Positions 54,455 to 63,678 of a DNA stretch of 64,000 bases are shown here, in pieces; positions within the stretch are counted from its first letter, which is position 1; each line of letters opens with the position of its first letter. The stretch lies in the NCBI GenBank assembly GCA_001931535.1, contig CP016211.1, positions 14,585,501 to 14,649,500 on the forward strand, given 5' to 3'. The translations under genes were made by a program, and so were the position numbers. Source of the stretch: Minicystis rosea (GTDB lineage Bacteria; Myxococcota_A; Polyangia; Polyangiales; Polyangiaceae). Below the pieces are notes generated by a model that saw nothing but the letters and a program-made list of their open reading frames with translations, did not search any database and was not told the origin of the DNA.

Positions 54455-54715
54455 ATGCCCCGCAGCCCCGAAGAGAAGCGCCGCCTCGCCGAGAAATACG
54501 GACGCCGCCATCGCCTCCTTCGCGCCGAGCACAGCGAGCAGGCCCTGGAGACCGAGGTCAAGCGGCTCGTCGCCGAGCTGCGAGCGAGTCGCCTGCCGCC
54601 CGACCGCATCAAGCGTCTGCTCGACGATCTGCGCGCGCACCGCGACGTCCGCCGTCACCGCAGCGCCATCTGGGCCATCGTGGACGCGCTGGAGGCGCTG
54701 CAGAACGCTCGTTGA
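54455..54715 (+). CDS. Small helical protein of unknown function
   Basis: 86 aa, almost all charged helix: EEKRRLAEKYGRRHRLLRAE, then ETEVKRLVAELRASRLPPDR and HRSAIWAIVDALEALQNAR. No Cys, membrane helix or signal. It could be a nucleic-acid- or protein-binding accessory factor. Its stop overlaps a possible TTG start of the next frame. Confidence 0.6.
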   Translation: MPRSPEEKRRLAEKYGRRHRLLRAEHSEQALETEVKRLVAELRASRLPPDRIKRLLDDLRAHRDVRRHRSAIWAIVDALEALQNAR

Positions 54716-54999
54716 GTTTCGTCTCCGAGGACCATGACGGCACGACGTTCGCCGACCTGCTCGACATCATCGAGGCCTGTTGTTCGACCGCGGGCGGTCA
54801 CCTCCGCTGCCCACGAATCACCGAGGTGCTCGACCATGCGGCCAGGGTGCGGATCGGCGCTCGACGTCGCCAGACACATCTGTTGCTCGCCTGTCGTAGA
54901 GCCGGGCGACGCACGCCTCGGCGAAGCGCGCGACGTCACCCCGCGAAGCGTTCGCGGATGCGGAGCGAGGGTTTCTCGATGAGGACGTGCATGGCGTAG
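54712..54999 (+). CDS. Possible short gene overlapping the end of the acyltransferase gene
   Basis: 95 codons from a TTG that overlaps the preceding stop (TTGA). The first 60 residues look protein-like (DGTTFADLLDIIEACC, RCPRITEVLDHAARVRIG). The last 35 are Arg-rich and run 64 bp into the opposite-strand acyltransferase gene. Weak support: no ribosome binding site and a poor C-terminus. Confidence 0.3.
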   Translation: MSFVSEDHDGTTFADLLDIIEACCSTAGGHLRCPRITEVLDHAARVRIGARRRQTHLLLACRRAGRRTPRRSARRHPAKRSRMRSEGFSMRTCMA

Positions 55000-56147
55000 C
55001 CGATGGCCAAAGACATCAACATCGTCGCGGCCAGCGAGACGGGCCAGACCCAGAGCATCGAGGCGTGACGTGCTTGGAGGGCGCGGGCGGCGGGGACGAC
55101 GAGGTGATCGATGAGGGGGATGTGAACCAGGTAGACGCCGTAACCGAGGGTGGCGATGCGGCGGAAGATGGGGGCGGAGAGCCAGCGGTGAATCCAGCCG
55201 TCACCGTAGAGGAGCAGGGGGACGAAGCCGAAATACATGATGCTCGTGACCGTGCCCCAGGCGTAGACGTGCACCGTTTGCACTTTGTCGACTCCGAACA
55301 TCGAGGGACGGAGGAGGAGCCAGAGGCAGGCCAACGAGGGGAGGGCGAGGAGCGCGCGGTGGAAGGGATGCTTCAGCCACGCTGCGATGCGCTCGCCGTA
55401 ATGCTGATGGACGAAGGCGAGGAGAATGCCGGCGACGAGCGTGTCGTAGCGGGTGTGGGTGCGAAAATAGAGGGTGCCGTAGAGGATGAAATCGTTCCAC
55501 GGCTGATGGCGATAGAAGATCACGAGGCGGACGATGAGCGCCGAGATCCAGATCACCCCGAGGAGACCGATGCGCGCGCGATCCGAGCGCAGGCGGTGGA
55601 GGACGAAGAAGAGGAGTGGGACCGCGAGATAAAACTGCTCTTCCAGGGCCAAGGACCAGCCCCAGAACATGATCACCGAGCCGCGCTCGAGTGGCATGAA
55701 GTTGGTCCCGTAGACGTACTCCCATATCAGGTGCTTGTGCTGCGCCGCGGTCAGCGGGAACGCGAGCGCGAGGACGGTGAGCACCACGTAATACGAGGGG
55801 AACGTGCGGAAGATGCGCCGCAGGTAAAAGCGCTTGATGTCCTGCGTGCCGTCTTTGCGGAGCGAGCGGAGGAGGATGGATCCGATGAGGAAGCCGCTCA
55901 GGATGAAGAAGAGATCCATCCCGAAGAAGACGTTGAGCGACTGATTGACGAAATCCTGATCGAGGATGACGCCCTGCTCGCCCGCGAAGATCCACGTCAC
56001 GTGGTAGGCGACCACGCTGATGATCGCGAGGACCCGGATGCCGTGCAGGGCCGGGAAGCGATTGTCGAGGAGGTCGAGCGCGAGGAAGCTTCGGAGCGTC
56101 GTCGGCTCTTTGACCGGGGCTGCGGCGGCGGGGGCGGCGGCGGACAT
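54936..56147 (-). CDS. Acyltransferase 3 (OafA/NodX-type) membrane protein
   Basis: 403 aa with about ten membrane helices. Family motifs: FPALHGIRVLAIISVVAYHV (catalytic His region), MDLFFILSGFLIGSILLRSL, FYLRRIFRTFPSYYVVL and FWGWSLALEEQFYLAVPLLF. Such proteins acylate sugars or lipids of the envelope at the inner membrane. It follows a hotdog thioesterase-like gene by 117 bp on the same strand, so an acyl-transfer link is conceivable. Confidence 0.93.
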   Translation of the reverse strand: MSAAAPAAAAPVKEPTTLRSFLALDLLDNRFPALHGIRVLAIISVVAYHVTWIFAGEQGVILDQDFVNQSLNVFFGMDLFFILSGFLIGSILLRSLRKDGTQDIKRFYLRRIFRTFPSYYVVLTVLALAFPLTAAQHKHLIWEYVYGTNFMPLERGSVIMFWGWSLALEEQFYLAVPLLFFVLHRLRSDRARIGLLGVIWISALIVRLVIFYRHQPWNDFILYGTLYFRTHTRYDTLVAGILLAFVHQHYGERIAAWLKHPFHRALLALPSLACLWLLLRPSMFGVDKVQTVHVYAWGTVTSIMYFGFVPLLLYGDGWIHRWLSAPIFRRIATLGYGVYLVHIPLIDHLVVPAARALQARHASMLWVWPVSLAATMLMSLAIGYAMHVLIEKPSLRIRERFAG

Positions 56148-56264
56148 CGGCGGCGGCGACCCATCTAATACGCGGGTCTCGCGGCGTTGTCGCCGGTCAT
56201 CGCGCGGGCATTGCGCGTGCGCGACGAACGCGGGCGAAAGCGCGCGCCTCGGAATGGGGCGAAT

Positions 56265-57191
56265 TCAGGTCCCGAAGAGGATGCGCGCGTACACCCGCGG
56301 TCGCACGGAGCCCGCGGGGCGCGCGGCCTCCTCGTCGCTCCAGAGCACGGCGGCGGCGCCGACCGCATCGCCGGCGGTGAATGCCCGCGTGTGCACGCGC
56401 ACGCGCTCGCCCGCGAAGCTCGGCTTGCGATAGGAGAGCTCGATCCGCCGGGCGAGGAGGGGAGGGCGGGCCCGGCCGTGGGCATCGAGACGGCGCAGCG
56501 CAGCCTCGATGAAGAGGCGCGGATAAACGAGCGAATTGGTGTGCTGGTTGCTGTCGGTGTGATCGAGGCCGAAGACGGTGAAGGTGCTGTCGGGCACGAG
56601 GTTTTCGTCGAGCGGCACGGCGCCTTCGGGGAGCGTGAGGGTGCTCTCGGGATCGCGGTACGCCCACGGATCGGGGGGCACGACGCTCTGGCCGCCGACT
56701 TGGAGCGCCACGACCTTGCGGCGATCGGGCGGGCCGAAGGGGCGCGTGAAGACATGCTCGGCGAAGACGCGGCCCGCGACGACGGGGCGGCCGGCGTCGG
56801 CCGGTGGGGCGCCGTTGGTGCGGCCGATGACGGACGAGACGCGCGACCACATGGCGAGGATGAGGCGATCGACGGCGCCCGCTGCGTCGACGGTGTGGGC
56901 GAGCTGATAAAGACCTTCGGTCGTGGTCGGGCCGCCGACGGAGATGGGGCCCTCACCATTCTCGACGATGACGCGGCTCAAAATGGGCAGGACCCCACGC
57001 TCGCTGCCGAACGAGGCGCGCTGGGCGTCGTCGAGGCGGCGCCAGATCTCCCCGAGCGCGGTGGGGAGCGCTTCGACGAGGAGGCGCCCATCCTGACTGA
57101 TGTCTTCGTAGCGGAGGGTGAAACGACCCGTGGCGCGTTGCTGGGATGGAACGGCGGGCTCTTCGGGAATCCACGGTTGCATTGCGTGCAT
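56265..57191 (-). CDS. Hotdog-fold thioesterase/dehydratase-like protein
   Basis: 308 aa, about twice a single hotdog domain. The second half carries FGLDHTDSNQHTNSLVYPRL, then FIEAALRRL, a DxNxHxN(x)Y-type hotdog signature of acyl-CoA or acyl-ACP thioesterases. The first half (RFTLRYEDISQDGRLLVEAL, YQLAHTVDAAGA) may be a degenerate second domain. It acts on an acyl thioester; substrate unknown. It lies between the DUF4349-type gene (45 bp) and acyltransferase 3 on the minus strand, forming a likely operon. Confidence 0.78.
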   Translation of the reverse strand: MHAMQPWIPEEPAVPSQQRATGRFTLRYEDISQDGRLLVEALPTALGEIWRRLDDAQRASFGSERGVLPILSRVIVENGEGPISVGGPTTTEGLYQLAHTVDAAGAVDRLILAMWSRVSSVIGRTNGAPPADAGRPVVAGRVFAEHVFTRPFGPPDRRKVVALQVGGQSVVPPDPWAYRDPESTLTLPEGAVPLDENLVPDSTFTVFGLDHTDSNQHTNSLVYPRLFIEAALRRLDAHGRARPPLLARRIELSYRKPSFAGERVRVHTRAFTAGDAVGAAAVLWSDEEAARPAGSVRPRVYARILFGT

Positions 57192-57236
57192 CCGTAGTGA
57201 CGACGCGGCGCGGCGGAAAGGGCCCCTGACGCGACG

Positions 57237-58133
57237 TCACCTGCGGGGCGGGGCTGATTCCGAGAGGCGCGCGGCCTGACGGGCGGCGTCGTTCGCGCGT
57301 GCGCGCAACACGAAGAAGCGCACGGTCCGGAAGATCGCATAGCCGATGAGCGCGAGCAGAAGGAGCGTGGGGCCCGTCGAGGCCGCGAGGACGGCGAGGC
57401 CGACGAGGAAGGCGCCCGCGTTTTGGATGCCGTCGCCTGCCGCCTGCATGATGCGCTTGCCGGGGCCGGCGGGGCCGCCGGTGTGGCGCGTGGAAAGTTG
57501 GAGCTTCACGGTGGCGCTCTTGATCTGCCCTTCGAGCACGCGCTCCTGCGCCTCCATGCGCTCGATGGTTTCGCGCGTGCTCGCGAGCTCTTTCTCGACC
57601 GCGACGACGTCGGCGAGGTTGCCCGTGTGCTTGTCGAGCAGCTCGAGGAGGCGCTTCTCTCCGGCCCGCGCATTGCCGAGGCGCGCCTTGATGTCGGCGC
57701 GTTGCTCGGTCACGTCCTCGGCCTTCTCGGCGTCGGAGACGATGTCGCCGAGCCCCCCGATTTCGGCGCGAAATGCCGGCAATTGAGCGACGGGGACATG
57801 AAGCTCGAAGGAGGCGTAGCGCGCTTCGTCGCTGCCCGAGGTGCGCGCTTCGCCGACGTAGCCGCCCGCGCGCGAGACCGCGGCGCGAACGGTGCTCGAT
57901 GCTGCGCCGAGATCGGAGACCTGCACCGAGGTCTCGATGGTGATGCGCATGGCGCGATCGGCATTGGGCGCACCAGGCTCGGCGGCCTGACGGGCATGCG
58001 ATGCGAGGTCCACGGCCACGGCGGGCGCGCTGCTTTGCGGCGCCTTGCCGCAGCCGCCGAGCGCGGTGCTCGCCGAGAGCGCGAGGAGGAAGAACAGCGA
58101 GGCGGGCGCGAGCGATGCGTGTGGGCTCTTCAT
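57237..58133 (-). CDS. DUF4349-type lipoprotein
   Basis: 298 aa from the ATG at 58133 (MKSPHASLAP). Lipobox ALGGC. The core domain is ADRAMRITIETSVQVSDLGA with SRAGGYVGEARTSG and ARYASFELHVPVAQLPAFRA, followed by a coiled coil (about 140-210: VTEQRADIKARLGNARAGEK) and one membrane helix (LLLLALIGYAIFRTVRFFVL). This is the DUF4349 layout (exported globular domain, coiled coil, TM). Function unknown. Its start is 49 bp from the divergent glutathione peroxidase-like gene. Confidence 0.85.
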   Translation of the reverse strand: MKSPHASLAPASLFFLLALSASTALGGCGKAPQSSAPAVAVDLASHARQAAEPGAPNADRAMRITIETSVQVSDLGAASSTVRAAVSRAGGYVGEARTSGSDEARYASFELHVPVAQLPAFRAEIGGLGDIVSDAEKAEDVTEQRADIKARLGNARAGEKRLLELLDKHTGNLADVVAVEKELASTRETIERMEAQERVLEGQIKSATVKLQLSTRHTGGPAGPGKRIMQAAGDGIQNAGAFLVGLAVLAASTGPTLLLLALIGYAIFRTVRFFVLRARANDAARQAARLSESAPPRR

Positions 58134-58182
58134 CGGGGCGAGCTGCAAACGAGCGAGCAAGACCGCGCTTACAGGGGGTAGG

Positions 58183-58797
58183 ATGGCCGCCATGAAACCG
58201 CGTCGTTTTCTGCTGGTCGCCGTGATGCTCGGGCTCGGTTGCTCTCAGGCGGATCCGGGCAAGGGCACGGCGCCGGAGCCGCCGCGGCCCGCCACCGCTG
58301 CCCCGAGGGCCCAAGCCATGACGTTCCACAGCTTCTCCGCGGTCCCGCTCGGTCAGAGCGAGCCTGTGTCCTTGGCCAAGTACAAGGGCCAGGTCGTCCT
58401 CGTCGCCAACACGGCCGCGCATTGCGGCTACACGCCGCAGTATGGGCCGCTCGGCGAGATCGATCGCAAATACAAGGCGCGCGGCTTCACGGTGCTCGGC
58501 TTCGTCAGCGATGATTTCGGTCATCAGGCCGGCACGACGGAAGAGGTCAAATCGTGCAGCGTCGAGCACCGCGCGACCTTCGATCAGTTCGCGGAGATGC
58601 ACGTGAAGAAGGGCCCCGAGCAACATCCGCTCTTCGCCTGGCTGACCTCGCAGAAGGGCCTCGAAGGCGACGTGGCCTGGAACTTCAACAAGTGGCTCGT
58701 GGGCAAGGACGGCGCGGTCGTCGCGCGTTGGAAGAGCGACACGGCCCCGGATGGCCCGGAGATCACGGCTGCGATCGAGGCCGCGCTCGCGAAGTGA
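58183..58797 (+). CDS. Glutathione peroxidase-like lipoprotein
   Basis: 204 aa from the ATG at 58183 (AGGGGG is well spaced); an ATG at 58192 is possible. The lipobox is LGLGC. The GPx fold is shown by NTAAHCGYTPQYGPL (peroxidatic Cys), GFVSDDFGHQAG and WNFNKWLV (Trp, Asn). The usual NQFGxQ motif is DDFGHQ, so the Gln/Asn partner differs. It would reduce peroxides at the periplasmic face, probably using thioredoxin rather than glutathione. It is divergent from the DUF4349-type gene. Confidence 0.9.
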   Translation: MAAMKPRRFLLVAVMLGLGCSQADPGKGTAPEPPRPATAAPRAQAMTFHSFSAVPLGQSEPVSLAKYKGQVVLVANTAAHCGYTPQYGPLGEIDRKYKARGFTVLGFVSDDFGHQAGTTEEVKSCSVEHRATFDQFAEMHVKKGPEQHPLFAWLTSQKGLEGDVAWNFNKWLVGKDGAVVARWKSDTAPDGPEITAAIEAALAK

Positions 58798-58813
58798 GGA
58801 CGCGGGGCGCGCG

Positions 58814-59857
58814 TCAGCCCGGCGATTCTTGGAGGAGCTTCACGTCGCGGAGGCGCTGCGCACCGATGTAATCGAGCAGGGCTTCGCGCGTCGTGTATGC
58901 GGGGCGGAAGCCCATTTCCTGCGCGGCCTTCTCACCGTCGGCGACGCAAAGGTAACGCAGGTAGCGAAGGAAGCTCGGCGGCGCGTAGGCGGCCTGCGCG
59001 GCCCAGGCGGCGGCGATCATCGTCTCGGCGACGGGGTGGAAGAGGGGCAGCGACATGCGCCCGGCGAGCTTGATGACCGTGGAGATGGGGAGCACGCCTT
59101 CGCCGGCGATGTTGAAGACGCCCGGGAAATCACGGTCGATCGCGAGCTTGAAGGCGGCGATGGCGTCGACCTCGTGGACGAATTGCCAGAGGGGATCGAA
59201 GCCGAGCAGCGTGATGATCACGCGCTCCGCGAGGTAGCGCGTCACGTAGTTGTGCACGGTGGGCCCGACGATGGGCGCGGTGCGCAGCACGGTGACGACG
59301 GTGCCCTTGCTCTTCGCCGCGTAGGTCGCGACCTCGCGCTCGGCGGCGATCTTGTCGGCGAAGAACGCCTGCTCCTCGTCGGCGCGGAGCGCGTGCCGCT
59401 CGGTGAGGAAGTTCGGGTTCGTCGGGTGGGCGCCGTAGAGGATGGTCTGGCTCCAGAGGATGAACTTGCGGAGCTTGGTTTGCCGAGCGGCGTTGAGGAC
59501 GTGCATCGTGCCGACCGACTCGAGCTCGTGCGCCCACGCGGTCGCGTGCGTCGGCGAGGAGAGGAAGGCGAGGTGGAGGAACGTGTCCACGCGCTCGGCC
59601 GCGATCACCTCGGCGACGCGCTCTTCCGAGGCTGGCGTGGTGAGATCGATCGGATACATCCGCGTCTTGGGGCCGCCGGTGTCGGGCGCTTTGATGTCGA
59701 TGCAGACGATGCGGGCGATGCTCGGATCTTCTTCCAGCACACCGACCAGGTTGCGCCCGAGAAAAGAGGCCGCGCCGGTGAGCGCGACCACCCGGCCCGA
59801 GGGGGCGGAGCGGGCGCGCATGCTCGCGTTGGAAGCGTCGCTCTGGGACGAGGTCAT
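58814..59857 (-). CDS. NAD(P)-dependent epimerase/dehydratase (extended SDR)
   Basis: 347 aa from the ATG at 59857 (a GTG at 59869 is possible). Rossmann motif VVALTGAASFLGRNLVGVL (the TGxxGxxG with Ala-Ser in place of one Gly), VDTFLHLAFLS, and an active-site region FILWSQTILYGAHP (Tyr) with ADKIAAEREV (Lys). Typical substrates are nucleotide sugars or sterol-like alcohols. It is convergent with the glutathione peroxidase-like gene (16-bp gap). Confidence 0.88.
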   Translation of the reverse strand: MTSSQSDASNASMRARSAPSGRVVALTGAASFLGRNLVGVLEEDPSIARIVCIDIKAPDTGGPKTRMYPIDLTTPASEERVAEVIAAERVDTFLHLAFLSSPTHATAWAHELESVGTMHVLNAARQTKLRKFILWSQTILYGAHPTNPNFLTERHALRADEEQAFFADKIAAEREVATYAAKSKGTVVTVLRTAPIVGPTVHNYVTRYLAERVIITLLGFDPLWQFVHEVDAIAAFKLAIDRDFPGVFNIAGEGVLPISTVIKLAGRMSLPLFHPVAETMIAAAWAAQAAYAPPSFLRYLRYLCVADGEKAAQEMGFRPAYTTREALLDYIGAQRLRDVKLLQESPG

Positions 59858-59950
59858 GACGGCCGCCACAGTACCGCAATCGGCGATCGTGTGGTCGCGC
59901 GGCTTCGAGACAGCCGGGGCCGGTCCTTCGCAGGGCGCTGGAGGCGGAGA

Positions 59951-60244
59951 TCAGCGGCACTCGCGCACGACGACGGCGCTCACCGGCGGCCAGTCGAGCC
60001 GATCGCCCGAGGACCACGTCAGCTCGGCGATCGTGAGGTCGAGCGCTCGGGCCACGGCGTAGAGGTCGCTCGCGCGAGGCACGCTCTCGCCGGTCCTCCA
60101 CCCTTCCAGGATCGTCGCATGGATGCGCGAGCGCCTCGCCAAGTCGGGCCACCCCCAGCCTCTTGCTTCGAGCATTTCCCCGATGCGGCGCGATATCTCG
60201 ATGGGGTCCAGCGGCGGGCGCGACGTGTTGTCGTCATCGTTCAT
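59951..60244 (-). CDS. XRE-family DNA-binding protein
   Basis: 97 aa from the ATG at 60244 (GGGGAG upstream). Helix-turn-helix pattern: IGEMLEARGWGWPDLARRSR, IHATILEGWRTGESVPRASD and LYAVARALDLTIAELTW. It resembles small phage- or stress-type repressors of the Cro/CI fold. It is followed after 93 bp by the epimerase gene on the same strand, which it might control. Confidence 0.85.
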   Translation of the reverse strand: MNDDDNTSRPPLDPIEISRRIGEMLEARGWGWPDLARRSRIHATILEGWRTGESVPRASDLYAVARALDLTIAELTWSSGDRLDWPPVSAVVVRECR

Positions 60245-60616
60245 GGCTCCCCACTCCCTCCCTCGATCCTCGACACCTGCCCGCGGGTCATGCATCCGGT
60301 GTTCCTTCCGCGGTTTCAGGGGGAGGCGCTGGCGTCGAGAATGGATGTGCGACCCGAGGCCTCCGACGATCACCGCGCGGAAATGCGCTGCGCATCGTCG
60401 CGATCGAGCGCACGACGAGCCGGTGTGCGATGGCAACGCCGGCAGAGCGTCAGGCCATCTCTTCGGCAACTTCTTGCCTTCTCGGCAACGATGGGTGGGG
60501 CGGCGGACGAGGGCTCAACCATGGTGTCCAGGACGACGTGATGCGATACGCCGGATGAGGTCCGGTCTGGACATTCACGATGAGCTCGACTCGATCGGCG
60601 TGGCCGATACCTGTTT
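60245..60616. other. Gap between minus-strand genes
   Basis: 372 bp between the XRE gene start and the stop of the RNase Z-like gene. It must contain the XRE promoter. Open frames here are Arg-rich shadows without ribosome binding sites. Nothing else supported. Confidence 0.5.
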
Positions 60617-61489
60617 TCACCGCACGAGCAGCGTGACGCGCGCGCGCAGAGCCGGCGGGAGCGCGGAGAGCGAGGCGCGAATCTGGGGCGCGTCGTACTT
60701 CATGCTGAAGTGCTTGAGCACGATGTGGGGGCTCGCGAGGATCTCGGGGCGCTTCTCGAAGAGCGCGGCGATCTCGTCGAGGTGCGTGTGGCCGTAGCGG
60801 GCGCTGACCTCGGGCGAGGTGCCGGGCAGGTGCGTCGCTTCGAGGAAGAGCACCTCGCTCCGGCCGATCTCGGGGTTTCGTTCGAGCGTCTCGATGGTGC
60901 TGTCGCCGATATAGGTGAAGGCGTCGACCGCGGTGTAGTCGTAGAGCTCCTCGCCGCGCTCGCGCGCCGCGCGGATCTGCTCGCCGGCCATCCCCAGGAA
61001 CGCCGGCTTGAGCTTGCGGCGATTCTCGACGACCGTGAACCCGCGCGAGGGGATGCGGTGCACGACGTCGAAGGCGCGGACGACGTAGCGCGGAGAGAGC
61101 GAGAAAGTGTCGCCGGCCGCGACGCCGCGCACGATGGATTCGAGATCGCCGGGCTCGCGCTGCTCGAGGCGCGCGTAGGCGCGGAGCATGTCGACGAGGG
61201 CGTCGCGGCTCTCCGCGGGGAGATAGACGTGGGGAGGGCGCGCGCCGGTCATCGCGCGGAGCGAGAGGTGGCGCACCACGCCGAGCGAGTGATCCTGGTG
61301 CACGTGCGAGAGGATCACGTTGCGCGTACGGCTGGCCTCGACCGAGCAGTGGCCGAGATCGAAGCACGCGTCGAAGGCGGGCACGTGAACGTAGGTCGCG
61401 AGCCCCGAGATGCTGAACGCTTCGATCTCGAGCGCGCCGAAGCGCAACGAGACGGGACGGCCGGGGTTGTGGAGCGAAGCGCGGGACAT
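60617..61489 (-). CDS. Metallo-beta-lactamase-fold hydrolase, RNase Z-like
   Basis: 290 aa from the ATG at 61489 (MSRASLHNPGRP). Metal motif ILSHVHQDHSLG (HxHxDH), YIGDSTIETLE and VLFLEATHLPG. HTHLDEIAALF and IVLKHFSMKYD match the C-terminal His and HFSxRY motifs of tRNase Z. It may mature tRNA 3' ends or process another phosphoester. The tRNA in this window lacks an encoded CCA, so RNase Z processing is relevant to the genome, but a direct link is inference. Confidence 0.85.
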   Translation of the reverse strand: MSRASLHNPGRPVSLRFGALEIEAFSISGLATYVHVPAFDACFDLGHCSVEASRTRNVILSHVHQDHSLGVVRHLSLRAMTGARPPHVYLPAESRDALVDMLRAYARLEQREPGDLESIVRGVAAGDTFSLSPRYVVRAFDVVHRIPSRGFTVVENRRKLKPAFLGMAGEQIRAARERGEELYDYTAVDAFTYIGDSTIETLERNPEIGRSEVLFLEATHLPGTSPEVSARYGHTHLDEIAALFEKRPEILASPHIVLKHFSMKYDAPQIRASLSALPPALRARVTLLVR

Positions 61490-61788
61490 CGCCGGGGACC
61501 TTACCAAGCCTGGGGACGCCGTTCGCGAGGTTGAAGAGGACCCTGTCGAGGTTGACCAGGATGTCCTCGATCTTGGAGGCGACATCGCTGCCGAGGTCGT
61601 CGAGGGCTCCAGCGGGATCGAGGGTGAGCGCGCCCACGACGTGCGACGGGTTGCCCTCGTGCCATCGCTCCCGCTCGTCGAATGCCGCGGCGGGCCCGCG
61701 CACCAGAGACCGGACCTCCCTCGGTTGACACGCTCGGTCGGCCAGGGGATAGCCGACCCGATCTTCGTCCCTGTCTGTCGTGCCTGCC
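61490..61788. other. Gap upstream of wecB with a coding-like stretch
   Basis: On the minus strand about 61690-61500 reads like protein (WHEGNPSHVVGALTLDPAGA, then SKIEDILVNLDRVLFNLANG). It is out of frame with the RNase Z-like gene and has no start or ribosome binding site. It could be a gene remnant. See findings. Confidence 0.4.
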
Positions 61789-62874
61789 GTGAAACAACGC
61801 GCTGCGATCATCGTCGGAACCCGGCCCGAGGCCATCAAGATGGCGCCTGTCGTGCGCGCGCTCGCCGCGGACGGCGCGCTCGCGCCCGTACTCATCTCCA
61901 CCGGACAGCACCGCGAGCTCTTGGCGAGCGCGCTGCGCCCGCTGGAGCTCACCCCCGATCACGATCTCGAGGTGATGACCCCGGGCCAGACGCCGAGCAG
62001 CGTCACCGCGCGCGTCCTCGATCGGCTGCCGCCGCTGCTCGATCAGCTGAAGCCCGCGGTGCTCTTGGTGCAGGGCGACACCACGACGGCGTTCGCCGCG
62101 GGGCTCGCGGCCTATTACCAGCGCATCCCCGTGGGCCACGTCGAGGCCGGGCTGCGTACGTATGATCACGAGCATCCCTTTCCCGAGGAAGCGAATCGCC
62201 AGCTCGTGGCGCGGATCTCCACGTGGTGCTTCGCGCCCACCGAGCTCTCGCGCGACAACCTGCTCGCCGAGCGCATCGCGCCCGAGCGTGTGATCGTGAC
62301 CGGTAACACCGCGGTGGATGCGCTGCTCTGGGCTGTCTCGCGGAGCCACGAGCGCTGCCCCGAGGGCACGGTGCTGATCACGCTCCACCGCCGCGAGTCG
62401 TTCGGCGAGCCGCTCCACGAGATCGCGCTCGGCGTGCGCGACTTCCTCGAAGCGACGCCCGGCGCGCACGCGCTCTGGCCCGTGCATCCGAACCCCAACG
62501 TGGGCCGCGTGCTCGACGACGTGCTCGGCACCTCGCCGCGCGTCACGCGTCGCGACGCCATGGAGTACGTGGCCTTCACCGGCGTGCTCGCGTCCTGTCG
62601 CCTGGTGCTGACGGACTCGGGAGGTCTGCAGGAAGAGGCGCCTTCGCTCGGCAAGACGGTGCTCATCGCCCGCGAGACGACGGAGCGGCCCGAAGCGCTG
62701 GCGAGCGGGCGCAACCGGCTCACCGGCCGTACGCGTGCGGGCGTGCGCGAGGCGCTTCTCACCGCTTGGAACGAGCCGGCCTATGCGGGGCCGCTGCCGG
62801 CGCCGAATCCTTTCGGCGATGGGAAAGCTGCCGAGCGGATCGTGGCGGCGTTGCGCCAAGGGCTCGGCGTCTGA
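61789..62874 (+). CDS. wecB: UDP-N-acetylglucosamine 2-epimerase
   Basis: 361 aa from the GTG at 61789 (VKQRAAIIVGTRPEAIKMAP); a GTG at 61780 is possible. Signature motifs of the non-hydrolysing enzyme: GTRPEAIKMAP, VQGDTTTAFAAGLA, GHVEAGLRTY, HPFPEEANRQL, TLHRRES, VLTDSGGLQEEAP and ETTERPE. It converts UDP-GlcNAc to UDP-ManNAc for capsule or exopolysaccharide. No other sugar genes are adjacent inside the window. Confidence 0.94.
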   Translation: MKQRAAIIVGTRPEAIKMAPVVRALAADGALAPVLISTGQHRELLASALRPLELTPDHDLEVMTPGQTPSSVTARVLDRLPPLLDQLKPAVLLVQGDTTTAFAAGLAAYYQRIPVGHVEAGLRTYDHEHPFPEEANRQLVARISTWCFAPTELSRDNLLAERIAPERVIVTGNTAVDALLWAVSRSHERCPEGTVLITLHRRESFGEPLHEIALGVRDFLEATPGAHALWPVHPNPNVGRVLDDVLGTSPRVTRRDAMEYVAFTGVLASCRLVLTDSGGLQEEAPSLGKTVLIARETTERPEALASGRNRLTGRTRAGVREALLTAWNEPAYAGPLPAPNPFGDGKAAERIVAALRQGLGV

Positions 62875-63120
62875 AGCGTATCGCGCGGTGATGGGGCGAG
62901 ACGGGCGAACGCCGAAAGCCCGGAACGGATCGTTCTCGAACTTCGCGGCGTGCGCGCGTGGAGCGAGTTGTCTGTCGAAGCGAGAGCTTCGAGGGGCGCC
63001 TGACGCTCGTCGGATGAGGCGCGCGAGGCCTCGAAGCGCGCAGCAGGCATGCGGTGCGCGCGTCGAGATCGAGCGCCCTACGGGCGGAATCGAGAGCGTG
63101 CCTTCGACATCGAAGTCGGC

Positions 63121-63600
63121 GTGAAGCTCACTTTGCTCGTCTTGATCGGTGCCGCTCTTGTCGGTGGGGCGCGGTCTTCGTGGGCGATGCCCAGCCAGAC
63201 GGTGCTCGACGTCATCATCCCGAACGGGCCCGATCCCGTGAACGAGATCAAGGTCGGCACGCTCTATTTCGAGGTGGACGCGGAGATGTCCGATCGCTGT
63301 CGCTACTACGGCGTCTGGGACGACGGCGTCAGCAACACGTATGAGGCCGAGTGCTACATCCGTGAGGATAAGGCCTTTCGTCATCGCACCTGCAACGGCA
63401 ACAGCCGCGCTTGGTTCCAAACGATGGTGTCCTTGGACGCGCGGCTCCCGTGCCTCGGATTCGACCGCTTCGGCCAGAATCAAAGGCTCTTCATGATGGT
63501 CGCCATCGAGCTGCCCACGCCCGCGGGCCTGATGGGGATCATCCAATGGACCCCGGCCACGCCGATGGTGTCGCCGGTCTCGGTGCAGCCTTATCCGTGA
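63121..63600 (+). CDS. Secreted hypothetical protein
   Basis: 159 aa from the GTG at 63121. The signal peptide is MKLTLLVLIGAALVGGARSS, with cleavage near WAM. The mature part has four cysteines (RCRYY, AECYI, RTCNG, PCLGF) and beta-type sequence (IKVGTLYFEVDAEM, YGVWDDGVSNTYEAE, LFMMVAIELPTPAGL). No family is recognised. It could be a small carbohydrate-binding or structural surface protein. Confidence 0.75.
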   Translation: MKLTLLVLIGAALVGGARSSWAMPSQTVLDVIIPNGPDPVNEIKVGTLYFEVDAEMSDRCRYYGVWDDGVSNTYEAECYIREDKAFRHRTCNGNSRAWFQTMVSLDARLPCLGFDRFGQNQRLFMMVAIELPTPAGLMGIIQWTPATPMVSPVSVQPYP

Positions 63601-63678
63601 GGGCGCGGCGCAGCGTCGAGGTCTCCGCGGGCATCGCCGCTGACGACGAAGACGTGGCTCGAGCGTGACAATCGTGTT

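Noticed and set aside
58751..60541. A 596-codon plus-strand frame across the epimerase and XRE genes
   Set aside because: The opposite strand has recognisable SDR and helix-turn-helix motifs; this frame has none.
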